From Peptococcaceae bacterium UBA6116 (lineage in GTDB: Bacteria; Bacillota; Desulfitobacteriia; Desulfitobacteriales; Syntrophobotulaceae): a DNA stretch of 64,000 nt. The notes under the pieces were generated by a model that worked only from the letters and a program-made list of their open reading frames with translations, had not been told where the DNA came from and did not search any database. The stretch is taken from contig DIWC01000014.1 in assembly GCA_002423425.1 (NCBI GenBank), forward strand, positions 7,508-71,507, given 5' to 3'. Positions 44,606 through 53,725 of the stretch are shown here, one piece after another. Position 1 is the stretch's first letter, and each line of letters opens with the position of its first letter. Both the position numbers and the translations under genes were made by a program.

Positions 44606-45760
44606 TTAGGCTGTTTTTGTTACATTCAGTTTGGCCTGCTGTAGAACTTTAGCATAGCTGGCTACAAGTTGATCAAATATTTTGTTCCATGATTTCATCT
44701 CAGCGTAGGACAGCGCATTAGCAGTCAGTGTGTCTCTTAACTTTTTATCTTTTGCCACTTGAACGATGGCCTCAGCAAGGCTATCTGCATCACGGGGAAC
44801 GCAGATCAAGCCATTATATTCGTGGAACACATTATCTTTAACCCCACCGGCATTTACGGCGATCACCGGTAATCCGGAAGCCATCGCTTCAAGCACCACA
44901 TTGCCAAAAGTTTCGGTACTTGACGGGAATACAAACACATCACAAGAAGCATACACAGCGGATAATTCTTCATTTCTGAGGTATCCCGTGAATACAACGT
45001 TGTCCTGCGCCCGGTCTTTCATTGATTTGGCCAGCGGACCATCGCCGACAAACACAAATTGAACCTGACCGGCATAGCAGGAGTTCACCCTGTCTATGGC
45101 GTTCATTAGTATATCCAGATCCTTTTCCGCCGCCAGCCTGCCAACATACAAAAAACTTATCTTGTTTTTTGACTTCAACTGCTCCCTTACCGCCGGACTT
45201 CTCCGGCTGGGATTATATTTTTCCGTATCAACCCCTCTTGCCCATATACTCAGGTTTTCGATTCCTTTGCTGGCCAGAACCTGCAAAGTATCCTGCGACG
45301 GGCAGAAATTGATCGTGCCGAACCCGTGGAACCATTTGAAAAGTCCCCAAACAGGAACCTCCAAATACTCCAAATTGTAATATTTAAGATAGGCGTCAAA
45401 ATTAGTGTGAAAGGACGCAACTATCGGAATCCCCCGATCCCTTGCATACCTCAAGCCTGCCAGGCCTATGCCTAACGGATCGGTAAGATGGACGATATCC
45501 GGCTTGAATTTATCGGCCAACCGGCACAAATTTGCATAGATCGGAATGGAAATCCTGCATTCCGGGTAAAATGGCAGACTAATACTTTTAAACCGGACAA
45601 CTGGAGAATTGGATTCGAACCCAAGCTCCTCCTGATATTGCGGCGCGAAAAACATATGCTTAATGTCCTGTTTCGTGAGATAATCTCCCAATTTTTCCAA
45701 GGTATTGCTGACACCATTGATTTGCGGCAGATAAGTATCGGTAAAATAAGCTATCCTCAT
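44606..45760 (-). CDS. Glycosyltransferase family 4 (MgtA-like)
   Basis: The GT-B enzyme of about 384 aa has 'FTDTYLPQINGVSNTLEKL' at the N-terminus, 'VASFHTNFDAYLKYY', and the C-terminal E-x7-E type donor site in 'PSSTETFGNVVLEAMASGLPVIA'. The subgroup includes diacylglycerol alpha-glucosyl/mannosyl/glucuronosyl transferases. With ugd adjacent, a glucuronosyl-glycolipid or polysaccharide product is plausible (inference). The ATG at 45760 follows GGGGGTG. No transmembrane segment; membrane association through the N-domain is expected. Confidence 0.92.
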   Translation of the reverse strand: MRIAYFTDTYLPQINGVSNTLEKLGDYLTKQDIKHMFFAPQYQEELGFESNSPVVRFKSISLPFYPECRISIPIYANLCRLADKFKPDIVHLTDPLGIGLAGLRYARDRGIPIVASFHTNFDAYLKYYNLEYLEVPVWGLFKWFHGFGTINFCPSQDTLQVLASKGIENLSIWARGVDTEKYNPSRRSPAVREQLKSKNKISFLYVGRLAAEKDLDILMNAIDRVNSCYAGQVQFVFVGDGPLAKSMKDRAQDNVVFTGYLRNEELSAVYASCDVFVFPSSTETFGNVVLEAMASGLPVIAVNAGGVKDNVFHEYNGLICVPRDADSLAEAIVQVAKDKKLRDTLTANALSYAEMKSWNKIFDQLVASYAKVLQQAKLNVTKTA

Positions 45761-45787
45761 CAAAAAACACCCCCTTAGGCATCAATG

Positions 45788-45856
45788 TTAGCTCTTCAAT
45801 CTCAGCTTGGACAAATCCAAGGGCATCATCTTTATAGTGTGGAATTTTGATAGCAA
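45788..45856 (-). CDS. Possible 22-aa leader peptide
   Basis: TTG 45856 has AAGGAG at short spacing (5 nt) and opens a frame MLSKFHTIKMMPLDLSKLRL... ending at TAA 45788-45790, 28 bases before the glycosyltransferase start. A 6-bp hairpin (CTTGGA-TTTG-TCCAAG) lies within it. It could be a leader or an artefact; no family is known. Confidence 0.25.
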   Translation of the reverse strand: MLSKFHTIKMMPLDLSKLRLKS

Positions 45857-46014
45857 TCTCACTCCTTATTTATACATCTTAACTACTGTTACAAATTCAG
45901 TATAAAACATATAAAATAAAAAAGTTTTATGAATATGTAAATTTAAAGTAAAATTAAACTTAATTTTATAGAATACGATTACAGCGCAATTATAATAGCG
46001 GGAGAATTTTAACG

Positions 46015-46043
46015 TAAAAAAAGGAGCCTTTCCCTAGGCTCCT
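46015..46043 (-). terminator. Intrinsic terminator downstream of rnhA-argA
   Basis: The perfect stem AGGAGCCT/AGGCTCCT (46022-46029, 46036-46043) with a 6-nt loop is followed on the minus strand by TTTTTTTACG. It would end transcripts from argA-rnhA or a short RNA in this gap. Confidence 0.8.
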
Positions 46044-46051
46044 CCTCCGCT

Positions 46052-46098
46052 GGACTGTCGCTTCCGACCGGTTATTAAACCAAAGACAGTCCTCTTTT
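46052..46098 (+). terminator. Plus-strand hairpin with T-tail
   Basis: The arms GGACTGTC (46052-46059) and GACAGTCC (46085-46092) close a 25-nt loop and are followed by TCTTTTAATTTTT. No plus-strand gene precedes it, so its target is unclear. Confidence 0.4.
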
Positions 46099-46464
46099 AA
46101 TTTTTAAATAGAAAGTCATTTTTATAGCTCTAACATCGAAGATTGACTGCCTGGCATATGATACAATCTCAAACCTGAAAATCAACTATAAATCATTCCT
46201 ACGATTGAATAGCATAATAAATATCCCCATTAACAGTATGTTTGAGAATTTCCCTTATGCCGGACATACCTCCTTTTCAATCTTCTAACAAACAAGCATT
46301 TTTTCTGATCTTGCGATAACGTCGCTAACCGTGACAACGTATTGTCATTTCAGTTACAGAAACAAATTGTTGTTTGTTTTTCACTCTTTAAACATTCTAG
46401 CAAAATCCATTAATTCCTTGGTAGAATTTTACATATTTAATTCTAAGATTGCCGAGTTGTGTTA

Positions 46465-46926
46465 CTATTTGTCTCCCTCTATAGATAAGGCATCTGTAAT
46501 GGCCTTTCTAGCCAGTAGATCACATCTTTCATTTTCCGGATGCCCGGAATGACCTTTAACCTTAATCCACTTAATCTTATGAATAGAAGAAAGTTCAAGA
46601 AGCTTAAGCCATAAATCATAATTTTCAACAGGTCTTTTTTGGGAATTTAGCCAGCCGTTAGTTTGCCAGTTCTTTAACCAATTTTGTTCAAAGGCATTAA
46701 TTAAATAAGCACTGTCACTGTGCAACTGAACCAAACACGGTTCTTTTAAGCCAGCTAAAGCTTCAATTGCCGCAATAAGCTCCATTCTCTGGTTCGTAGT
46801 TGTTTTTTCAAAGCCACTGATTTCCTTCGTATGCTGACCATATATTAGGACAGCGGCCCAACCTCCTGGACCCGGATTACCCGAGCAGGCTCCATCCGTA
46901 AAAATACTAACTTTCTTGGCAGTCAT
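46465..46926 (-). CDS. rnhA: Ribonuclease HI
   Basis: The 153-aa enzyme removes RNA from RNA/DNA hybrids. The acidic tetrad is in place: Asp11 ('FTDGACSGNPGPGGW'), Glu49 ('NQRMEL'), Asp71 ('LHSDSAYLI') and a fourth Asp in 'NERCDLLA', with the conserved His in 'VKGHSGHPEN'. The length is standard. It starts 15 bp after argA on the same strand. Confidence 0.97.
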   Translation of the reverse strand: MTAKKVSIFTDGACSGNPGPGGWAAVLIYGQHTKEISGFEKTTTNQRMELIAAIEALAGLKEPCLVQLHSDSAYLINAFEQNWLKNWQTNGWLNSQKRPVENYDLWLKLLELSSIHKIKWIKVKGHSGHPENERCDLLARKAITDALSIEGDK

Positions 46927-46941
46927 CAGTCCACCTGAATC

Positions 46942-47400
46942 CTATTCCAAATTAAGGATCATTGCATTTTCATCACAGTTAGGAAATTTTATACAATTGA
47001 TACATTCTTTCCAAACCTTTTGGGGCATCTGTTCTTTATCGACAAGAGTGAATCCCAAATGCCGAAAAAACTCCAACTGATAGGTCAAGGTAAAAATTTG
47101 CGGACAGTGTAACTCAAGCGCTTCCTGTAAAAGTATTTCAACCAACTTACGGCCTATACCTTGACTTTGATAGCTTTGATCAACAGCTAGTGCTCTAATT
47201 TCGGCAAGATTATCCCAGACAATATGAAGAGAACCCGTCCCTATGATTTGATCGTTTTCCGCTGCAACTACAAATTCCCTAACTCCCTCATAAAGCGTAC
47301 TTCGCGTACGGGGGAGCATTAGCCCTTTTTCCGCATATTTATTAATAAGCTTTAGAATTTCCTCTACATCGCTTAACCTCGCACGTCGATAAACAATCAT
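46942..47400 (-). CDS. argA: Short-form N-acetylglutamate synthase (ArgA-like GNAT)
   Basis: The 152-aa GNAT acetyltransferase has 'LINKYAEKGLMLPRTRSTLY', the acetyl-CoA loop 'QSQGIGRKLVEILL' and a C-terminal 'VWKECINCIKFPNCDENAM' with cysteines, as in the short stand-alone ArgA enzymes of anaerobes. It should make N-acetylglutamate, the first step of arginine synthesis, without an amino-acid-kinase domain. Other arginine genes are not near, so a different amino-acid substrate is possible. ATG 47400 is followed in operon by rnhA. Confidence 0.85.
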   Translation of the reverse strand: MIVYRRARLSDVEEILKLINKYAEKGLMLPRTRSTLYEGVREFVVAAENDQIIGTGSLHIVWDNLAEIRALAVDQSYQSQGIGRKLVEILLQEALELHCPQIFTLTYQLEFFRHLGFTLVDKEQMPQKVWKECINCIKFPNCDENAMILNLE

Positions 47401-47494
47401 TTTTCCGATACCCCTGTAATATTTATTTATCCTTAACTAAATACTCTAGAAGACTTGGCTGGCGCCAAGCCTTAGGTGGCAGCTTTAGTTGCGC

Positions 47495-47536
47495 TTAGAT
47501 CTAGCAGAAAGTGTCTATACTTCCTGTTAGATCTAA
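47495..47536. repeat. 18-bp hairpin at the 3' end of gene 47533-48762
   Basis: The arms 47495-47512 and 47519-47536 (TTAGATCTAGCAG... / ...CTGTTAGATCTAA) pair over 18 positions with two G-T type mismatches and a 6-nt loop. The right arm includes the stop codon of the upstream gene. Neither side has a T-tract after it, so simple intrinsic termination is not indicated. Another 6-bp hairpin, CTTGGC-TGGC-GCCAAG, lies at 47454-47469. Confidence 0.65.
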
Positions 47537-48762
47537 AAAAATGGTTCCTCATATTCTAAAGATGACAATTCATTTAGGTTTTTTAATCCCTCCGTTTGCC
47601 AATCTTCAGGAAGCAGATATATCGGACATTGCTCAGCATTTTTCAGCCAGGATTGGCATAAACGCAATTCTTTAATAAAAACAGACTGTGAAAGGAGAAC
47701 TACTTTTCGATTCCATCTTATGTTGGAGTTATCAGGCAGCCCTCTATTATATAGATCACTATACTCTAAAAATGATAAGATCAAAAGAGTATGGACTACT
47801 TTTTGCATAGGTTTTTCCAAAACAGGATGTATGACATGAACTTGGCTGTTATCGCTAAAATAATATAAGCTGCAAAAATCTATTGGGCTATTACGTTCTC
47901 TGGAGAGCCATGGGTATTCTATATGTTTACCGAAAAAAAACGGTATTATATCTTTATCCGTGATAAGTTTTAGAGCTAATAGATCTTTGCTTTCCAAACA
48001 TCCACTGGCTTCCATATTCTCCAACAGTTCAATGATTCCGAAAATAGCCCTGCGAAATTCCTCATTTATTTTTCCTGAGTAATCAACCCAGCCTGCTTTG
48101 TGGAATTTTGCTGCGATATTTTTGTTGCGCGTCCATTTTACTTTGACCGTAAGTTCAAATTTATTCCCTTTCTTTTTTATTTCCGCAATCTCAATCGTTC
48201 CCCAGCAAAATACAATTTTGTTTTTCTCAAATGAAGTCCTTACTCTTCTTTTTGCTAAACTTTCAAAAAAGTCCTTAATTACCTTAAGATGATTCCACGC
48301 TACAGGATTAAGCTGCTTTTGCCAAAAGCTCCATTCTGACCTCATCTGGACAGGTTCTATTCCATATAAATTCTTAGAATATTCTTTTTCTTGAACAGGA
48401 TACAGGCATGGAGTGAGTTTCTCTCTCCAGTACACTGCTTTAGCCGATAGCGTACCGCCGAGCTTTATTATAGCATTCAGAAAAAGAGGCGAAAAATCCT
48501 GTGCTACGAAATATACTACGGTTCTGGCTCCGTTGCCTATCCGGCTACCCCAAAGAATACCCTCAAAAAGAAAATCCTCTTCTTTATATTCATTCGGACA
48601 GGCGATTATCCCAACCCTCAGGTTCGTATCACCTGAACAAAAATAATTAAAAAGAGAAGACAAATGCCAGCTTTTTCTTTTTTCTTCAGGACATTGTTCC
48701 CAGTCAGACATAATAAATACTTCTCGATTGGCTTCCCATATCCCTTTCCAGTCAACGTTCAA
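47533..48762 (-). CDS. Unrecognised 409-aa cytoplasmic protein
   Basis: I do not recognise this protein. It has no signal peptide or membrane span, is rich in Trp, Phe, Lys and Glu, and has blocks such as 'NLRVGIIACPNEYKEEDF' (near the N-terminus), 'TVVYFVAQDFSPLFLNAIIK' and 'KFELTVKVKWTRNKNIAAKF' in the middle, with a C-terminal 'ELRLCQSWLKNAEQCPIYLL'. The alternation of beta strands and helices suggests a two-domain globular protein, possibly with a nuclease-like middle domain (weak guess). The TTG at 48762 follows GGGGGATG. It is read upstream of argA with a 132-bp gap and downstream of phoU. Confidence 0.75.
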   Translation of the reverse strand: MNVDWKGIWEANREVFIMSDWEQCPEEKRKSWHLSSLFNYFCSGDTNLRVGIIACPNEYKEEDFLFEGILWGSRIGNGARTVVYFVAQDFSPLFLNAIIKLGGTLSAKAVYWREKLTPCLYPVQEKEYSKNLYGIEPVQMRSEWSFWQKQLNPVAWNHLKVIKDFFESLAKRRVRTSFEKNKIVFCWGTIEIAEIKKKGNKFELTVKVKWTRNKNIAAKFHKAGWVDYSGKINEEFRRAIFGIIELLENMEASGCLESKDLLALKLITDKDIIPFFFGKHIEYPWLSRERNSPIDFCSLYYFSDNSQVHVIHPVLEKPMQKVVHTLLILSFLEYSDLYNRGLPDNSNIRWNRKVVLLSQSVFIKELRLCQSWLKNAEQCPIYLLPEDWQTEGLKNLNELSSLEYEEPFF

Positions 48763-48865
48763 TTGGCATCCCCCCTGCAAGCTGCTTTGTTAATAAATAC
48801 GCTTGACAAAGGTTGGAAATACCTATGGAAATGCCTAATTTAGATATTTTTTCTGACCGTTAAAA

Positions 48866-49519
48866 TTATCTATTTAAATCCTCCCTCACTCCAAGTTCCA
48901 TGTATACTACTTCCTCGCCAATATTTGTGCAATAATCCCCGATGCGTTCGATGTAACGTGTAGTTAAGAGAAGATAGACACCTTGGACTGCAAGTGAAGC
49001 ATCTCTTGCCATCAAATCGTTAAGCTCGGTAAAAATCAATTTATAATTGTGGTCAACTTTATGGTCCATTTCAGCCAGCGATCTTGCCAGTTCCACGTCA
49101 TCATTAATAAATGCTTCAACTGCGGTGTGTATCATATTAATTGCAAGATCAGCCATGATTGGCAAGTCGATGAGCGGTTTTATCAAGGGAACAGAACCAA
49201 TTCTAATTGAGATTTTGGCAATATCTACTGCGAGATCGCCCATTCTTTCCAATGAGGAAATAATCTTATAACTGGCAACGATCTTTCTCAAATCCGAGGC
49301 AAAAGGTTGTTGGGTTGCAACCAAGTGAGTACAAAGCTGCTCAATTTCCCGCTCATAGTTATTTATGATATTATCATTAGCTACAACATTTTCTGCAATT
49401 TCCAAATCCCTTAATTTTAAGCTCTGTATTGATTGTTCAATAGCAGCATGAACCAGATCACTCATTTCAATAATCTTTTTTTTCAAATCCATTTGAAGAA
49501 TATCAAATTTCTGACGCAT
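48866..49519 (-). CDS. phoU: Phosphate signalling regulator PhoU
   Basis: The 217-aa protein has two PhoU three-helix repeats, each with the metal-binding motif region 'SLERMGDLAVDIAKISI' and 'TRYIERIGDYCTNIGEEV'. It modulates PhoR/Pst phosphate signalling in the cytoplasm. ATG 49519 follows AAGGGGGA; the frame start at 49540 is unnecessary. There is no pst or phoBR operon here, but ppk/ppx are some 10 kb away on the same strand. Confidence 0.94.
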   Translation of the reverse strand: MRQKFDILQMDLKKKIIEMSDLVHAAIEQSIQSLKLRDLEIAENVVANDNIINNYEREIEQLCTHLVATQQPFASDLRKIVASYKIISSLERMGDLAVDIAKISIRIGSVPLIKPLIDLPIMADLAINMIHTAVEAFINDDVELARSLAEMDHKVDHNYKLIFTELNDLMARDASLAVQGVYLLLTTRYIERIGDYCTNIGEEVVYMELGVREDLNR

Positions 49520-49633
49520 ACTGTCCCCCTTAAGGCCCATTTTATCTATAATACCTCAATCCTATATTTATAACAATAATATTTACAAAAATTTTACCCT
49601 ATTTTAACATTGATGATATTAAAAATCACTATA

Positions 49634-50410
49634 CTAAAAAGCATATAAGAAGATAATTATTGCACCTAAGATAATTCTATAGCCTACAAATACTTTAAAA
49701 CTGTACCTTTTTAATATTTTGAGCAAGACTGAAATAGAGAACAGCCCGACTATGCAAGATACTAATATCCCGGTAACAAATGACAGGTTGACTTCCCCCG
49801 GGGTAAGGTTTCTCATTCCCATAATGGCGGCACCTAAGATAACCGGTGTCGAAAGCAGAAATGAGAATCTGGCCGCTTCCTCCCTGGTAAAGGAAAAGGC
49901 TCTAGCCGCAGTCATTGTTATTCCTGAACGCGAGACTCCGGGGATGAGCGCTATAGCCTGAGCAATCCCAATTAATAAAGAGTCTTGCAAAGTCATCGTG
50001 TCCAATCTTCTAATTTGCTGCGACCTATCAGCTAAATAAAGGAAAACAGCAAATACGATAAGCATAATCCCGACAATTATCGGGGAACGAAGTACATTTT
50101 CAATCATATCGTTAAATAATAGCCCTACAACTACTGCCGGAATAGAAGCAACAACCAAGAACCAGAATATTTTTCTGTTCTCTTGATCTCTTCCTGTCAA
50201 GGCTGCCTGAAAAAGCCGAATCCAGTCTTTCCAAAAGTAGAAAATTACTGCCAGCAAGGTACCCAAATGCAGTGCAATATCAAAAGTTAAACCAGGTACT
50301 TCCCAATTAAATAACCACGGAGCCAAGATAAGATGTCCCGAACTTGAGATAGGAAGAAACTCACCCAACCCTTGAATAATACCCATGATCACAGCTTGCC
50401 AAATAGTCAC
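49634..50410 (-). CDS. uppP: Undecaprenyl-diphosphatase UppP/BacA
   Basis: The integral membrane protein of about 258 aa has the BacA signature 'GIIQGLGEFLPISSSGHLIL' with the essential Glu and Ser, and 'LIPGVSRSGITMTAARAF' near the C-terminal half. It recycles undecaprenyl pyrophosphate for peptidoglycan synthesis and gives bacitracin tolerance. The GTG at 50410 has AGGAGGATAATT before it; the frame extension to 50449 is less likely. Seven or eight spans are expected. Confidence 0.95.
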   Translation of the reverse strand: MTIWQAVIMGIIQGLGEFLPISSSGHLILAPWLFNWEVPGLTFDIALHLGTLLAVIFYFWKDWIRLFQAALTGRDQENRKIFWFLVVASIPAVVVGLLFNDMIENVLRSPIIVGIMLIVFAVFLYLADRSQQIRRLDTMTLQDSLLIGIAQAIALIPGVSRSGITMTAARAFSFTREEAARFSFLLSTPVILGAAIMGMRNLTPGEVNLSFVTGILVSCIVGLFSISVLLKILKRYSFKVFVGYRIILGAIIIFLYAF

Positions 50411-50501
50411 AATTATCCTCCTAATGTTAAGGCTGCGCAGCAGCCGCAACGATACGCTATTTCTTTAACTTTACTCTGACCGTTCGGATAATATGCTATT
50501 A

Positions 50502-50723
<222 letters not shown>

Positions 50724-50823
50724 CTAACAATTATAACAGAAAGTATTTCTGTTTAGTAGCATTAATTCTGATTATTAATTAAAATAATAGTAATAGTCTA
50801 TCCAACTAAAAAAGGAAGATTTT

Positions 50824-51336
50824 ATGTTCTATCGCTTCTCTCAATTGTATAACGCTATTTTTCCAAAGATTGAACTCAAAGAATATTTGTGTATTGAGAA
50901 GATTTTAGCAGCAAAGGAATTGATTCTCTTTTATAAACAAACTTTGCCAGACCAACGACATGCTTTGGATGTAGCAAAGGATATTCAAAAAGAAAGGCAT
51001 TCTCTTGAAAACACCTATGGGTCTAAAGCATATCAAGTGCTTCTAAGAGCTGCCCTCCTCCATGATTGCGGAAAATCACTGCTTCCACCTCGTCTTTGGC
51101 AAAGGATTTTTATTGTGGTAACAGGTTATTTACCCATCACGGGCCTGAACTACATACTTAGCAAACAAAATATTTTTGTTAAAACCATACTTGTTTATAA
51201 ATTGCACCCTGCCTGGGGGAAACACTTAGCGGCCAGGGCAGGATGCAACCAAGAAATATTAAGCCTTATTCAAAATCATCATGCCCCGACCAATTCTATA
51301 GAGAAGGTCCTTGCTAAGGCAGACAGCAGGCATTAA
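50824..51336 (+). CDS. HD-domain phosphohydrolase
   Basis: The 170-aa protein has the HD-fold metal site 'ALLHDCGKSLLPPRL' (HD at about residue 83) with an upstream His in 'QRHALDVAKD' and a downstream 'NHHAPTNSIEKVLAKAD'. The size is that of small nucleotide or phosphodiester hydrolases. AAGGAAG precedes ATG 50824. It stands alone on the plus strand, converging on a coiled-coil gene 5 bp away. Substrate is unknown. Confidence 0.88.
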   Translation: MFYRFSQLYNAIFPKIELKEYLCIEKILAAKELILFYKQTLPDQRHALDVAKDIQKERHSLENTYGSKAYQVLLRAALLHDCGKSLLPPRLWQRIFIVVTGYLPITGLNYILSKQNIFVKTILVYKLHPAWGKHLAARAGCNQEILSLIQNHHAPTNSIEKVLAKADSRH

Positions 51337-51341
51337 CAGAT

Positions 51342-51596
51342 CTATTTCTTTATATAATCATTAAATTCATAGAGCTCAAAATTTGGAGAATATACTTTCT
51401 TCGGAGATAATTTTTTCTGTTTCCTAAGATCTTTTGCCCTTCTCTCAAGTTGTGAATTAAGAATATTTTTTTCATTTTCTAATTGCTCTAAAAGATCCAT
51501 CAGCACTCTCCTGCTTAACCGCAGGTTGTCAAGTTGTTTTTCCAATTCTTTAATTCTATTTTGGAGAAAAGATAATTCTTCATCCCTTGTGTTCAC
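51342..51596 (-). CDS. 84-aa coiled-coil protein
   Basis: The small protein is almost all helix: residues 8-60 form a continuous heptad pattern ('ELSFLQNRIKELEKQLDNLR' and following), then a short basic stretch KLSPKKVYS and a C-terminal YEFNDYIKK. The start is a GTG at 51596 with GGGAG upstream. It resembles small coiled-coil hypotheticals of Clostridia; no function can be named. The aminotransferase gene lies downstream on the same strand. Confidence 0.65.
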   Translation of the reverse strand: MNTRDEELSFLQNRIKELEKQLDNLRLSRRVLMDLLEQLENEKNILNSQLERRAKDLRKQKKLSPKKVYSPNFELYEFNDYIKK

Positions 51597-51656
51597 TGTT
51601 TCATCTCCCGCGTATAGAATTTTCCTTTCTTCTATTCTACACTTGAAAACCTTTTT

Positions 51657-52826
51657 TTAATCCTGATTGCTTAAAAAAGTCCTTACTCTCCCGACTGCAT
51701 CCTCCAATATATTTTCATTTTGAACAAGGCCAATTCTTACAAATCCTTCGCCATGTTCCCCAAAGGCAACACCCGGCACGAGAAGAACTCCTGATTTTCT
51801 TGCCAGGTCAGTAACAAAAGATAGCGAATCCTGTCCGGTCGGAACAGGAGCCCACACAAACATTGTAGCCTTGGGCTTATCAATTTTCCAGCCGGCAGAA
51901 AAACAACCATCAACCCAAATATTTCTTCTTTGTTTATAGGTTTGCCGGTTTTTTTCTATCGTGGTTGGCAGCCCAAGAAGCGCAGCCGTACCGGCTTTAA
52001 GAAGGGGCCTAAAGGTTCCATAATCGATATTTGTTTTGATCTTTTCCAAAGCTTTAATGACTTGGCAATTGCCAACAACAAACCCTAACCTGACTCCAGC
52101 CATGTTAAAAGACTTAGACAGCGAATGGAATTCTATCCCTATGTCCTTTGCCCCTTTAGCTTCAAGAAAGCTTGTAGGTTTATCCCCCTCGTAGGCTAAT
52201 TCCGTATATGCAGCATCATGGCAAACAACAATGCCATTATTGGATGCAAATCTGACAACATCTTGAAAAAAATCAGGTGAAGCAATCGCAGCCGTAGGAT
52301 TATTCGGATAGTTTAAAATCATCAGCTTGGCTTGCTCAGCCAAAGAAGGGTTAATCTGAGAAAAATCAGGCAAAAAATTATTTTCCCGCTGTAAAGGCAA
52401 TGAAACTTTTTGTCCCTCAACAAGGGCTAACCCATCTGAATATATTGGATATCCCGGATCGGGAATTAAAGCATAATCCCCTTTGTCTATCATGGCCCAG
52501 AATATATGTGATAACCCGTCTTGTGAGCCCATTACCGGCAAAATCTCAGTTTCAGGATCTAATTCAATATTAAATCGGTTTTTATACCACTTAGCGCATG
52601 CTTCCCTAAATTCCACCGTCCCACGGGTTAAGGTATAATCATAAGCTTGGTCGTTTAAAGCCTGTTCACTAATTACTTTTTTTACTTCCTGCGGCGGAGC
52701 CAGGTCAGGGCTGCCAATACTTAAATCTATTAGTTTTTTTCCAGTTTGCTGTATCTCCTTTTTCAGTTCGGCTAGTTGAGAATATATTGATATTTGAAGC
52801 TTGTCCAGCCTTGATGCAAATTTCAC
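51657..52826 (-). CDS. Class I/II PLP aminotransferase (DapL-like)
   Basis: The 389-aa aminotransferase has 'IDLSIGSPDLAPPQEV', 'NYPNNPTAAIA', the PLP lysine in 'HSLSKSFNMAGVRLGFVVG' and 'RIGLVQNENILEDAV'. Close relatives include LL-diaminopimelate aminotransferase and the aspartate/alanine aminotransferases; the DPDYP-like region 'PDPGYPIYSDGL' fits the DapL branch. Substrate stays open. It is in a four-gene minus-strand run with the PHP phosphoesterase and the dipeptidase. Confidence 0.88.
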   Translation of the reverse strand: MKFASRLDKLQISIYSQLAELKKEIQQTGKKLIDLSIGSPDLAPPQEVKKVISEQALNDQAYDYTLTRGTVEFREACAKWYKNRFNIELDPETEILPVMGSQDGLSHIFWAMIDKGDYALIPDPGYPIYSDGLALVEGQKVSLPLQRENNFLPDFSQINPSLAEQAKLMILNYPNNPTAAIASPDFFQDVVRFASNNGIVVCHDAAYTELAYEGDKPTSFLEAKGAKDIGIEFHSLSKSFNMAGVRLGFVVGNCQVIKALEKIKTNIDYGTFRPLLKAGTAALLGLPTTIEKNRQTYKQRRNIWVDGCFSAGWKIDKPKATMFVWAPVPTGQDSLSFVTDLARKSGVLLVPGVAFGEHGEGFVRIGLVQNENILEDAVGRVRTFLSNQD

Positions 52827-52855
52827 GGGAAAGTCTCCTCTCCTTTTTCAATATG

Positions 52856-53692
52856 TTATTTAGCTTTCGCCTTTTCTATTTGGTCGATGACTTCTAAGCC
52901 TACTCCCCAACCACCAAGTTTAATCCCGGGCTTGATTCCTGAACCATGATAGTCCGAACCTCCGGTGGCTATTAGCTTCATTTTCTCGGTAATTCGTGTA
53001 TATTTCATTATTTCCTGCTTGGAATGATCAGGATGATTAACTTCAATTCCTTGCAGCCCTTCATTTATCCATAGTTTAATTTCCGAATCCAAAATTCGAT
53101 CTCCAGGATGGGCTAAAACTGCAACCCCTCCTGCCTCCCTAATAATTTCTATGGCCAATACGGGCGTTATCTTTTTTCTAGGAACGTATGCAGGAGACCC
53201 TATCTTAAGATATCTATCAAAGGCTTCCTTAAAACTAGCAACATATCCATGCTTGACCATAGCCTGAGCCACATGAGGCCGTCCCACAGATTCTCCCTTG
53301 GCATATATTAATACCTCTTGATATGAGATATCTACTCTAAGCTTTTTTAGCTTTTCTAAAATCTCGTTGATTCTTATTATTCTCTTACCCTGAAGTTCAA
53401 CGAGTTTTTTCTTAAGGTAGGGTTTTTTTTCGTCCATACTTAAGCCTAAAACATGAACTTCTTTGCCGTCACCATCTGTATTGATTTCTATTCCTTTGAC
53501 AAGAATTATGCCTAACTGCCGGGCCTTTTTTTCAGCATCTTCCAACCCACTTACCGTATCATGATCTGTAATCGCTAATGCTTTAAGCCCTGTTTCTGCG
53601 GCTAACAGCACCACTTCTTCCGGTGTGGATTCCCCGTCCGAAGCTGAGGTATGGCAATGAAGATCTGCATCATATTTTGGAACAGATTTCAT
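52856..53692 (-). CDS. PHP-domain phosphoesterase (TrpH/RNase AM type)
   Basis: The 278-aa PHP protein has the metal motifs 'DADLHCHTSASDG' (HxH), 'ALAITDHDTVSGL' (DHD), 'GIEINTD' and 'VLAHPGDR', with 'GGSDYHG' at the end, as in nucleoside 3',5'-bisphosphate phosphatase/5'-3' exonuclease (YciV, RNase AM) enzymes. All expected ligands are present. It lies between the aminotransferase and the dipeptidase; substrate is likely pAp or short oligoribonucleotides. Confidence 0.92.
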   Translation of the reverse strand: MKSVPKYDADLHCHTSASDGESTPEEVVLLAAETGLKALAITDHDTVSGLEDAEKKARQLGIILVKGIEINTDGDGKEVHVLGLSMDEKKPYLKKKLVELQGKRIIRINEILEKLKKLRVDISYQEVLIYAKGESVGRPHVAQAMVKHGYVASFKEAFDRYLKIGSPAYVPRKKITPVLAIEIIREAGGVAVLAHPGDRILDSEIKLWINEGLQGIEVNHPDHSKQEIMKYTRITEKMKLIATGGSDYHGSGIKPGIKLGGWGVGLEVIDQIEKAKAK

Positions 53693-53725
53693 GATTTTCT
53701 CCTTATATAATCTGAAAAATTGGTT

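Larger units (their letters stand above)
45857..46464. other. Long intergenic stretch with two hairpins
   Basis: About 600 bases separate the glycosyltransferase and rnhA. They hold the terminators at 46015-46043 and 46052-46098 and otherwise AT-rich sequence. A 22-codon minus-strand frame (MSGIREILKHTVNGD...) follows AAGGAGG immediately before its ATG near 46261, which is too close for normal initiation. No convincing gene was found. Confidence 0.5.

Noticed and set aside
46140..46262. 22-codon peptide before the 46015-46043 terminator
   Set aside because: The ribosome site directly touches the ATG and the peptide has no known relatives.
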